From CAMDHY01 sp046156265 (GTDB lineage: Bacteria > Pseudomonadota > Alphaproteobacteria > Rhizobiales > Segnochrobactraceae), in the NCBI RefSeq assembly GCF_046156265.1, contig NZ_JAWDIR010000026.1:1-6589 (forward strand): a stretch of 6,589 bases of DNA. The letters are read 5' to 3'. Positions 1-4,989 of the stretch are shown here, piece by piece. Position 1 is the first letter of the stretch. Each line of letters begins with the position of its first letter. The position numbers were made by a program, and so were the translations under genes. The notes under the pieces were generated by a model. That model saw nothing but the letters and a program-made list of their open reading frames with translations. It was not told the origin of the DNA and did no database searches.

Positions 1-564
1 CTTACGGCTCTCCACCCGGTAGCCGAGCGGGACCGAGCCGCCCATCCACATCCCCTTCTTCCGGGACGCCGCCACCTTGTCGCGGATGCGCTCGCCGATC
101 ACCTCCCGTTCGAACTGTGCGAAGGAGAGCAGCACGTTCAGTGTCAGCCGCCCCATCGAGGTGGTGGTGTTGAACGACTGCGTCACGCTGACGAAGGTGA
201 CGCCGCGCCGCTCGAACACGTCGACCAGCTTGGCAAAATCCATCAGTGAGCGCGACAGCCGGTCGATCTTGTAGACCACCACGACGTCGACCTTGCCGAG
301 CTCGATGTCGGCGATGAGGCGCTTCAGCGCCGGGCGCTCCAGCGTGCCACCGGAGATGCCGCCGTCGTCGTAGCGATCGGGAACCGCGACCCAGCCCTCC
401 GCCTTCTGGCTCACGACATAAGCGGCACACGCCTCGCGCTGGGCATCGAGGCTGTTGAACTCCATGTCGAGGCCTTCCTCGGACGATTTGCGGGTGTAGA
501 TCGCGCACCGGACCTTCGACACGACCTTCCGGGCGGGATGCGCAGTTGCTGCTGTCCGGCTCAT
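1..564 (-). CDS. Large serine recombinase, N-terminal part (runs off left edge)
   Basis: This is a site-specific DNA recombinase of the resolvase/invertase superfamily. It cuts and rejoins DNA through a phosphoserine link and would integrate or excise the element. The visible 188 codons are open to the window edge and cover the catalytic domain. The Y-x-R-x-S motif (YTRKS) places the nucleophile at about Ser27. A YDDGGISGG segment lies at residues 65-73, and KIDRLSRS at 99-106 carries the conserved active-site arginines. A long helix with FEREVIGERIRDK (151-163) leads into the start of the recombinase domain (GGSVPLGYRVE, 175-185). Large members usually have 450-700 residues, so the DNA-binding C-terminus lies outside. 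The ATG at 564 overlaps the TGA of the DUF2924 gene in an ATGA junction, which suggests translational coupling and decides the start. The family is certain; integrase versus resolvase role is inference. Confidence 0.95.
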   Translation of the reverse strand, partial: MSRTAATAHPARKVVSKVRCAIYTRKSSEEGLDMEFNSLDAQREACAAYVVSQKAEGWVAVPDRYDDGGISGGTLERPALKRLIADIELGKVDVVVVYKIDRLSRSLMDFAKLVDVFERRGVTFVSVTQSFNTTTSMGRLTLNVLLSFAQFEREVIGERIRDKVAASRKKGMWMGGSVPLGYRVESRK

Positions 565-1007
565 GCTCCCCTCCCCGCGCTCTTGAGGCCGAAGAAGACC
601 CAACCGTTCCACTTCACGCCGGTGATGGCGGTAGCGAGCGCCGACAGTGAGCGGTAGGGCCGGCCCTGGTATTCGAAGCCCTCGATGGTCACCGTCACGA
701 TGTGCTCGACGCCCTGGAACTCCCGCAGCAGCCGCGTCCCGGCGATCGGCTTGCGGTCGTTGCGGATGCGCCGGGTCTTCGGGTCCATGTTCTCGACGGT
801 GCGAGCGAGAGCATAGAGGCGCTTGACCGTCTCCGGCTTCAGCCCGCCGTACGCGAGTTCCTGGATCCGGTACGCCAGGCGGCTTTCGAGGTATCGCCGA
901 TTGTAGAGTGGCGCTTCCGCTCCGTAGAGCTCGCGCCACATCGTCTTCAGCTCTGGCGTCGGCGTGGTTTTGATGGCGGCAAGGCGCGCCAGCACGGGGT
1001 CATCCAT
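561..1007 (-). CDS. DUF2924 family protein
   Basis: The product is a 148-residue protein recognised as DUF2924 by its layout: N-terminal LARLAAIKTTPTPELKTMW, then ELYG and NRRYLESRLAYRIQELAYGG, and a C-terminal half with GTRLLREFQGVEHIVTV, FEYQGRPYRSLSALATAITG and WNGWVFFGL. The last part resembles a small DNA-associated fold seen in this family. Molecular function is unestablished. It is routinely found beside serine recombinases in alphaproteobacterial mobile elements (family knowledge), so an accessory role in recombination or its control is my inference. The start at 1007 is chosen because a GGAG lies 7 nt upstream and the conserved part begins there. The frame stays open to 1133, but those extra residues are low-complexity. 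It overlaps the upstream gene by 8 nt and the recombinase by 4 nt, indicating one operon. Confidence 0.9.
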   Translation of the reverse strand: MDDPVLARLAAIKTTPTPELKTMWRELYGAEAPLYNRRYLESRLAYRIQELAYGGLKPETVKRLYALARTVENMDPKTRRIRNDRKPIAGTRLLREFQGVEHIVTVTIEGFEYQGRPYRSLSALATAITGVKWNGWVFFGLKSAGRGA

Positions 1008-1245
1008 GGTCGGTCTCCGTCGACTGCGGGTCGACATGACCGCTCTGGTCAGGGAGGAAGTGAAGGCAACACTCTCCATGGTCGCGAGATCGAGCCGCGG
1101 ACACACCGTCGCGGCGCTGCCGCAGGCGGACAACGGCGAGGGCCAGCAAGCCGGCGGCCTCGTCGAGCCGCTCGGCGTCGCTCAGTAGGTCGGGGCGCAG
1201 GGCATTGGGGCCGGGTGCGGTGGGGTAGTCGGAGACGTTTCGCAT
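1000..1245 (-). CDS. Small unrecognised protein heading the DUF2924-recombinase operon
   Basis: This is an 81-residue protein of unknown function. It starts MRNVSDYP, has a central helix-rich part (LSDAERLDEAAGLLALAVVR followed by LRQRRDG) and a polar tail containing CCLHFLPDQSGHVDPQ and a His-Asp-Gly end. Small proteins with an LSxAERLxEA..LLALxxxRLR core and a C-terminal DQSGH-like stretch recur just upstream of DUF2924 genes in alphaproteobacteria, as far as I recall; no domain name is known to me. Its TGA lies inside the DUF2924 start region (8-nt overlap, ATGGATGA), which supports a translated gene coupled to it. No strong ribosome-binding site precedes the ATG at 1245. An in-frame GTG at 1278 would add 11 residues and is no better supported. 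Confidence 0.7.
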   Translation of the reverse strand: MRNVSDYPTAPGPNALRPDLLSDAERLDEAAGLLALAVVRLRQRRDGVSAARSRDHGECCLHFLPDQSGHVDPQSTETDHG

Positions 1246-1518
1246 GAGCGAAAGGCTAGCAATGACGCTCTGCAACACAAGCAGAATCCACTACTCACCG
1301 TATTCCTGCGTAATCATTCTGGGATCGTCCAATTTACTAACGTGCAGGACGACGCGGAGTATGACTCAGATACCCCAGCTTTGCTGCAAACGCCGAAACA
1401 AGGGCTGCCGTGCGCCTCCGGGTGATGATGGCGAGAAGGAAGACGTGCCGCAACATTGGCCCAAGGCTCGCGGGTCGTGATTGAGCGCTCAGTGCCTTCC
1501 CCCCACTGCGCATGGTGC
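1246..1518. other. Intergenic stretch between divergent transcription units, no gene seen
   Basis: Together with the tauE leader this makes about 395 bases without a convincing gene. Short frames on both strands lack family signals and good ribosome-binding sites. A perfect 10-bp palindrome, TGAGCGCTCA, lies at 1482-1491. No clear -35/-10 pair for the leftward operon was found, although its promoter must lie here or within the leader of the first gene. This is the likely left junction of the transporter cargo with the recombinase module, but no insertion-sequence end or duplicated target could be identified. Confidence 0.5.
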
Positions 1519-1524
1519 TATCCT
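1516..1524 (+). promoter_or_regulatory. Candidate extended -10 promoter for the tauE-like gene
   Basis: TGC followed by TATCCT (1519-1524) gives an extended -10 element (TGn plus TAtccT). The -35 region at the right distance is poor (CTTCCC). Transcription would begin near 1531, the first base of the large leader stem-loop. This is a sigma-70-type inference only. Confidence 0.4.
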
Positions 1525-1530
1525 GGGCAT

Positions 1531-1640
1531 GTGAAAAGCGCAGGCCGCCGTAAGCCCCCGCGCTGTCCCGAGCGGCGGTTCTGCGGGCATCACACCTCCC
1601 GGCCCCCTGATGCGTCCGATGTGGACGGCTGAGGTATTGC
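1531..1640 (+). ncRNA. Structured 5' leader of the tauE-like gene, class unknown
   Basis: The 110-nt leader can fold into an interrupted hairpin. GTG (1531-1533) pairs with CAC (1591-1593), then a 5x5 internal loop follows. CGCAG (1539-1543) pairs with CTGCG (1581-1585), then a G/TT bulge. CCGCCG (1545-1550) pairs with CGGCGG (1573-1578), closing a 22-nt loop rich in C. Immediately downstream, ACCTC (1594-1598) is perfectly complementary to GAGGT (1631-1635), which holds the Shine-Dalgarno sequence of the next gene. This pairing encloses a small CGTCC/GGACG hairpin (1613-1617 with 1623-1627). The arrangement suggests translational control by a folded leader. It does not match any riboswitch consensus that I recall. 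The pairing is read from the sequence; a regulatory role is inference. Confidence 0.4.
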
Positions 1641-2450
1641 ATGTCGTTGCCGTCAACCGAACCTCTCCAGCGATCCCGCGCAGCAGCCTTCGGCTGGGGA
1701 GCAGCGATCGGCTCCCTGGGCGGCCTGATCGGTCTCGGCGGCGCCGAGTTCCGCCTGCCCGTGCTGATCGGCGTCTTCCGCTTCGCCGCCCTGGAAGCCG
1801 TGATCCTCAACAAGGCAATGAGCCTGGTGGTGGTGGCGTCCGCTCTCCCCTTCCGGGCAGCAGCGGTGCCCTTCAGCGCGGTGGCTGCCGAATGGCCCAT
1901 CATCGTCAACCTGCTGGCGGGAAGCCTGGTCGGAGCGTGGGCGGGCGCTGGATGGGCTACCCGCCTCAAATCAGAAACCCTCTACCGCGTCATTGCGCTC
2001 CTGCTGGTCGCCATCGCCGCCGTCCTCCTGCTCGGCCATGATGCCGGCGGCTCGGGTCGGGCTTTCCTGGAAGGCCCCGCCCTGTGGCTCGCCGGAGTGG
2101 CGGCCGGGTTCTGCATCGGCGTCGTCGCCTCGCTGCTCGGGGTCGCGGGGGGCGAATTGTTGATCCCGACGCTGGTGCTGCTGTTCGGGGCCGACATCAA
2201 GCTAGCCGGCAGCCTCTCCCTGGCCGTGAGCCTGCCGACCATGCTGGTGGGCTTTGCCCGTTATAGCCAGGACCAGAGCTTTTCCGTGCTCGCCCGCAAC
2301 CAGGTGTTCCTGCTGGTGATGGCGGCAGGGTCGATCGCCGGCACGCTGGTCGGGGGCCTGCTGCTCGGCGTGGTGCCAAGCGGCATCCTGCTCCCCTTGC
2401 TTGCCGCCATCCTGTTGATCTCCGCCGTGAAGGTTTGGCGGCACGCCTGA
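1641..2450 (+). CDS. TauE/SafE (TSUP) family membrane permease
   Basis: This is a 269-residue inner-membrane protein of the TauE/SafE family (COG0730). Members export or import small anions and organosulfur compounds such as sulfite or sulfoacetate, but most remain uncharacterised. The family's internal duplication is visible. GGLIGLGGAEFRLPVLIGVF (residues 27-46) and ASLLGVAGGELLIPTLVLLF (163-182) are the paired glycine-rich, proline-containing re-entrant motifs, each followed by hydrophobic helices. About eight membrane segments fit the hydropathy. The length is normal. GAGG at 1631-1634 stands 6 nt before the ATG and fixes the start. It lies upstream of the fluoride-switched operon but is separated by that operon's own promoter and aptamer, so it is probably regulated independently through its structured leader. 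The substrate is unknown; a link to fluoride or to counter-ion balance is only guilt by association. Confidence 0.88.
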   Translation: MSLPSTEPLQRSRAAAFGWGAAIGSLGGLIGLGGAEFRLPVLIGVFRFAALEAVILNKAMSLVVVASALPFRAAAVPFSAVAAEWPIIVNLLAGSLVGAWAGAGWATRLKSETLYRVIALLLVAIAAVLLLGHDAGGSGRAFLEGPALWLAGVAAGFCIGVVASLLGVAGGELLIPTLVLLFGADIKLAGSLSLAVSLPTMLVGFARYSQDQSFSVLARNQVFLLVMAAGSIAGTLVGGLLLGVVPSGILLPLLAAILLISAVKVWRHA

Positions 2451-2461
2451 AAAAACAACCT

Positions 2462-2490
2462 TTGACGTCCTCGCCCGTCTGGCGCAGGAT
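2462..2490 (+). promoter_or_regulatory. Candidate sigma-70 promoter for the riboswitch-fluC operon
   Basis: TTGACG (2462-2467) and CAGGAT (2485-2490) are separated by exactly 17 nt. The pair begins 11 bases after the tauE-like stop codon. Transcription would start near 2497, only a few bases before the fluoride aptamer, as expected for a riboswitch leader. The -35 is strong and the -10 is moderate. Confidence 0.6.
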
Positions 2491-2502
2491 TCAGAGGTGG
2501 GA

Positions 2503-2552
2503 TGGGGATGGAGCTCCCCGAAAACCGCCGCAAGGCTGATAGCTCCTGCTGC
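2503..2552 (+). ncRNA. Fluoride riboswitch (crcB motif)
   Basis: The sequence follows the crcB aptamer consensus in order. GGGGATGGAGCTCCCC (2504-2519) holds the first stem, GGGG with CCCC. An A-rich junction plus CCGCC follows (2521-2529). GCC/GGC closes a GCAA tetraloop (2527-2536). The 3' conserved part, GGCTGATAGCTCCTGC, starts at 2534. The pseudoknot is perfect: GGAGCT (2510-2515) pairs with AGCTCC (2541-2546). This RNA class binds fluoride with magnesium and turns on genes for fluoride resistance (established). It directly precedes fluC, the classic regulated gene, which independently confirms the call. Confidence 0.95.
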
Positions 2553-2599
2553 GAACGGGCCACACGGGTCCGTCGCGGTGGGCGCGTGACCCGACGTAG

Positions 2600-2621
2600 C
2601 CCGCCGCTGGCGGGTTTTTTT
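2600..2621 (+). terminator. Intrinsic terminator in the riboswitch expression platform
   Basis: CCCGCC (2600-2605) and GGCGGG (2609-2614) form a perfect 6-bp GC stem with a GCT loop, followed by seven T residues (2615-2621). It stands between the aptamer and the fluC start, so it should stop transcription when fluoride is absent. A further stem, CGGGTC (2565-2570) with GACCCG (2588-2593), lies between aptamer and terminator. The terminator 5' arm repeats the CCGCC present in the aptamer (2525-2529), so both could compete for GGCGG. The switching mechanism itself is inference. Confidence 0.85.
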
Positions 2622-2654
2622 GTTGCCCTTCGGAACACGAACGAAGGGGCACTC

Positions 2655-3029
2655 ATGGGCTTTCTGCTGGTCTTCCTGGGGGCGGGTCTGGGTGGCGCGC
2701 TGCGCCATGCGACGAACCTGCTGTTCGCCCGCACCTTCACCCTCGACTATCCCTACGCCACCCTGTTCATCAACGTCAGCGGCTCCGTCCTGATGGGCGT
2801 GATCGCTGGGTATTTCGCGCTGCGCGGGGAGGCGCCCCAGGCCGCCTGCCTGCTGCTCACCACCGGCGTCCTCGGCGGCTTCACCACCTTCTCGGCGTTC
2901 TCCCTCGATGCCGCGCTGCTCTACGAGCGCGGCCAGCTTGCGGCCGCTTCGGCCTATGTCCTCGGCTCGGTGTTCCTGTCCGTCCTCGGCCTCTTCGCGG
3001 GGCTGTTCCTCATCCGGCAACTCCCGTGA
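2655..3029 (+). CDS. fluC: Fluoride efflux channel FluC (CrcB)
   Basis: This is a 124-residue, four-helix membrane protein of the FluC/CrcB family. It works as a dual-topology dimer that lets fluoride leave the cytoplasm down its gradient. Diagnostic motifs are present: GLGGALRH (residues 11-18, family GGxxGAxxRY), ATLFINVSGSVLMG (35-48) with the pore-lining Asn40, and TTGVLGGFTTFSAFS (69-83) with the TTFS sodium-site motif and the two phenylalanine-box residues Phe79 and Phe82. The length is typical. AAGGGG lies 5 nt before the ATG, and the preceding riboswitch and terminator exclude earlier in-frame starts. It is the first gene of the fluoride-switched operon, and the EamA gene starts 7 nt after its stop. 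Confidence 0.96.
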   Translation: MGFLLVFLGAGLGGALRHATNLLFARTFTLDYPYATLFINVSGSVLMGVIAGYFALRGEAPQAACLLLTTGVLGGFTTFSAFSLDAALLYERGQLAAASAYVLGSVFLSVLGLFAGLFLIRQLP

Positions 3030-3036
3030 GGCCCTC

Positions 3037-3474
3037 ATGAAACCTCTTCTCCAGTCCTGGCAACTATGGGCGCTGCTCTCGGCCGCCTTCGCCGCCCTCA
3101 CAGCGATCTTCGCCAAGGTGGGCGTTGAGAACGTCAATTCCGACTTCGCCACCTTCGTGCGCACGGTCGTCATCCTGTGCGTCGTGGGGATCCTGCTGGT
3201 GGCCACCGGCCAATGGCAATCGCCGGCATCCGTCTCCGGCCGGACCTACCTGTTTCTGCTGTTCTCCGGCATGGCCACCGGCGCCTCCTGGCTGTGCTAC
3301 TTCCGCGCCCTCCAGCTCGGCGATGCTGCCCGCGTCGCGCCGATCGACAAGCTGAGCGTGGTGCTGGTGGCCGTGTTCGCGGTCGTGTTCCTCGGCGAGA
3401 AACTGTCCGGCCCCAACTGGCTGGGCGTGGCGTTCATCGCCGCCGGCGCCGTCCTGGTGGCCTACAAGGGGTGA
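3037..3474 (+). CDS. Half-size EamA family (DMT superfamily) transporter
   Basis: The product is a 145-residue membrane protein with a single EamA domain and about five hydrophobic segments. Visible family features are the N-terminal WALLSAAFAALTAIFAKVGV (11-30), the central TGASWLCYFRALQLGDAARV (81-100) followed by APIDKLSVVL, and the end segment FLGEKLSGPNWLGVAFIAAG. Most EamA proteins have two such domains (about 300 aa); this single-domain form would need to dimerise. Substrates in this superfamily are metabolites or drugs, and none can be assigned here. GTGAGG 5 nt before the ATG, next to the fluC stop, indicates coupling with fluC, so expression should follow the fluoride switch. The same short type recurs in other bacteria as a lone-domain EamA protein, so I do not regard it as a truncation. 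Confidence 0.88.
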   Translation: MKPLLQSWQLWALLSAAFAALTAIFAKVGVENVNSDFATFVRTVVILCVVGILLVATGQWQSPASVSGRTYLFLLFSGMATGASWLCYFRALQLGDAARVAPIDKLSVVLVAVFAVVFLGEKLSGPNWLGVAFIAAGAVLVAYKG

Positions 3475-3479
3475 CGGGG

Positions 3480-4076
3480 ATGCGTGAGCTTGCCGACAAT
3501 GCAGCCCTCCGGCGTACCGTGGCCCTGGTGGCAGTGCTCAACCTCGCCTATTTCGGCGTGGAGTTCGCGGTGGCGCTCGCCATCGGCTCGGTCTCGCTGT
3601 TCGCCGACAGCATTGACTTTCTCGAAGACGCCTCGGTCAACCTGCTGATCGTGATTGCCTTCGGCTGGTCGCTGCGCGCCCGTGCCCGCGTCGGCATGCT
3701 GCTCGCCCTCATCCTGCTGGTCCCCGCTCTGGCGACGCTGTGGACCGCCTGGAACAAGTTCCTGGTGCCCGTCGCCCCCAGCCCGCTGCCGCTCACGCTG
3801 GCGGGTACAGGTGCGCTGGCGGTCAACCTCACCTGCGCGTACCTGCTGGCGCGCTACCGCCACCAGGGTGGCAGCCTGACGAAGGCGGCCTTCCTGTCGG
3901 CGCGCAACGACGCCCTCGCCAACGTCGCCATCATCGCCGCCGGCCTGGTGACCGCCTATCTCTGGGCCTCGGCCTGGCCCGATCTGGTCGTTGGTCTCGC
4001 CATCGCCGCCCTGAATGCCGATGCCGCCCGCGAGGTCTGGGAAGCGGCTCGCGAGGAGCACCGCGCAAGCGCGTGA
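3480..4076 (+). CDS. Short cation-diffusion-facilitator-like membrane protein
   Basis: This is a 198-residue integral membrane protein with about six helices, related to cation diffusion facilitators (CDF), which exchange divalent metals for protons. SVSLFADSIDFLEDASVN (37-54) matches the CDF helix-2 motif and gives Asp46-x-x-x-Asp50. FLSARNDALANVAIIAAGLV (138-157) corresponds to helix 5. Aligned by eye with E. coli YiiP (D45, D49, H153, D157), Asp144 replaces D157, but Ser140 stands where the metal-binding histidine is expected. The cytoplasmic C-terminal domain of typical CDFs (about 300 aa) is missing; the protein ends in a short charged helix. The EamA stop lies 5 nt upstream and a GGGG precedes the ATG, so this is the third gene of the fluoride-switched operon. 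The family is fairly sure, but substrate and direction are unknown. Confidence 0.85.
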   Translation: MRELADNAALRRTVALVAVLNLAYFGVEFAVALAIGSVSLFADSIDFLEDASVNLLIVIAFGWSLRARARVGMLLALILLVPALATLWTAWNKFLVPVAPSPLPLTLAGTGALAVNLTCAYLLARYRHQGGSLTKAAFLSARNDALANVAIIAAGLVTAYLWASAWPDLVVGLAIAALNADAAREVWEAAREEHRASA

Positions 4077-4141
4077 ACCGGGCCGAAACTAACTTCGTTG
4101 CCGCGTACACGCATCGCAGCAGCAAGCTCCGTGCCTACCAT

Positions 4142-4159
4142 TTGCGTTTCGCAACGCAA
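4142..4159. repeat. Perfect 7-bp inverted repeat between convergent genes
   Basis: TTGCGTT (4142-4148), a TCGC loop, and AACGCAA (4153-4159) form a perfect hairpin in the 120-base gap between the CDF-like gene and the S24 repressor, whose 3' ends face each other. No T-run follows on either strand, so it is at best a weak or factor-assisted terminator. A protein-binding site or cargo-junction relic is equally possible. Confidence 0.4.
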
Positions 4160-4196
4160 CGACCCGGAGATTTTGTACCCCGGCGTAAGCCAACCG

Positions 4197-4874
4197 TCAC
4201 ATCTCCCGCGCGAACCACCGGATGCGGCCGACGATGTGGATCTCATCGGCCGTGCGCTCATACTCGGGATAGTGCTTGTTGTCGGAAATGACCCGCACGG
4301 CCGGTGGATCGCTGTTGGGGATGTGCTCGAGGCGCTTGGCGACGAGACCGATCCCGTCGTCGAGGACGAAGATCCCGGGCGGATTCGGGGCCCGGAGATT
4401 CATGTCGACGAGGACGGCATCGCCGCTCAGCAGTGTCGGCACCATGCTGTCTCCTTTGACGTGCATCATTCGCAGTTGCGACGGGCTGGTCTTCAGCGTG
4501 TTGCGGATCCACGCCCGGCGGAAGTGATAGGCGCGGCCAGACGTCTCGCCGTCCTCGGTGACGACCGCCCCTCCCCCCATCGACGGCCGGGCCGTGGCAT
4601 GAGGGATCGCGACGAAGGCGTCGTCGGGGTTCTCGACGAACGGCGATTTGCCCTCCACCTCGCCGATGCCATGGATCAGCCAGTCGCGGTCCACCTTCAG
4701 GACCAGTGCGACATCCGCCAGCCGGTCGATGCTGGGGCGGGCGGAGCGGCCACGGAGGATGTCGTAGATGAACGAGCGATTGACCCCTGCCATCGTGGCG
4801 ACATGGGCAGGCGCGAGGCCGAGCTGGTTCGCGCGGGCGCGAAGGCGGTCGGCGAGAGTGTGCTGCTCGGTCAT
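4197..4874 (-). CDS. HTH repressor with S24 (LexA/CI-like) peptidase domain
   Basis: The product is a 225-residue phage-type repressor. Residues 6-70 form an XRE-like helix-turn-helix (LADRLRARANQLGL, HVATMAGVNRSFIYDILRGR, PSIDRLADVALVLKVDRDWL). Residues from about 85 form the S24 domain, with HVKGDSMVPTLLSGDAVLVD carrying the nucleophile Ser143 and LVAKRLEH carrying the base Lys180. The 37-residue spacing equals that of LexA Ser119/Lys156. The usual SAG-type scissile dipeptide before the domain is not obvious; the corresponding stretch reads RPSMGGGAV, with Met-Gly where Ala-Gly is expected. It probably holds the element's early genes silent, and self-cleavage during DNA damage is uncertain. 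GGGGAGG directly before the ATG supports the start. It is transcribed divergently from the gene at 4990, the usual immunity-region arrangement. Confidence 0.92.
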   Translation of the reverse strand: MTEQHTLADRLRARANQLGLAPAHVATMAGVNRSFIYDILRGRSARPSIDRLADVALVLKVDRDWLIHGIGEVEGKSPFVENPDDAFVAIPHATARPSMGGGAVVTEDGETSGRAYHFRRAWIRNTLKTSPSQLRMMHVKGDSMVPTLLSGDAVLVDMNLRAPNPPGIFVLDDGIGLVAKRLEHIPNSDPPAVRVISDNKHYPEYERTADEIHIVGRIRWFAREM

Positions 4875-4917
4875 GACCTCCCCAAGCGAGCTGGGACGCA
4901 GTTTGGCGTAGTTGGAC

Positions 4918-4944
4918 GAAATAGGATTGCAGTGAGTCCGTCAA
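4918..4944 (-). promoter_or_regulatory. Candidate leftward promoter for the S24 repressor
   Basis: On the minus strand TTGACG (4944-4939) and TATTTC (4923-4918) are spaced by 15 nt, shorter than the ideal 17. It overlaps the rightward candidate promoter, so repressor and polymerase could compete here. No convincing dyad operator was found; short half-matches GGAC (4914-4917) and GTCC (4936-4939) flank the region. Confidence 0.3.
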
Positions 4945-4955
4945 GCGATTAGAAC
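4927..4955 (+). promoter_or_regulatory. Candidate rightward promoter for the early genes
   Basis: TTGCAG (4927-4932) and TAGAAC (4950-4955) are separated by 17 nt, placing transcription start near 4962, about 28 nt before the ATG at 4990. A loose repeat, AGAACAGAT then AGGAACGAT (4951-4969), overlies the start region and could hold operator half-sites. It was read by eye only. Confidence 0.45.
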
Positions 4956-4989
4956 AGATCAGGAACGATTTTGCCAGAGGGCCGTCCGG

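Noticed and set aside
1337..1459. Minus-strand frame with a hydrophobic N-terminus that could be a gene remnant
   Set aside because: No ribosome-binding site, no recognisable family, and it is the tail of a longer frame antisense to the tauE-like gene.
1244..1480. Plus-strand frame of 78 codons in the intergenic region
   Set aside because: Composition is not protein-like, there is no good ribosome-binding site, and it overlaps the start of the opposite-strand small gene.
1482..1491. Palindrome TGAGCGCTCA
   Set aside because: A single 10-bp palindrome in GC-rich DNA is expected by chance, and no partner or promoter overlap was seen.
1531..1640. Second fluoride riboswitch or another known class before the tauE-like gene
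   Set aside because: The GGnGATGG and TGATGnCTCC signatures of the crcB motif are absent, and no consensus I recall for the cobalamin, TPP, yybP-ykoY, guanidine or SAM classes fits; kept only as an unclassified leader.
2202..3206. Long minus-strand open frame opposite fluC and EamA
   Set aside because: Antisense shadow of two clear membrane-protein genes and the riboswitch; low-complexity charged product.
1376..4132. Possible short inverted similarity flanking the cargo (AGCTTTGCTGC near 1379 and the complement of GCAGCAGCAAGCT near 4128)
   Set aside because: The match is short, gapped and low-complexity, with no target duplication; not enough to define transposon ends.
4098..4952. Long plus-strand open frame opposite the S24 repressor
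   Set aside because: It is the antisense shadow of a well-supported HTH/S24 gene; its translation is Arg/Asp-rich without family motifs.
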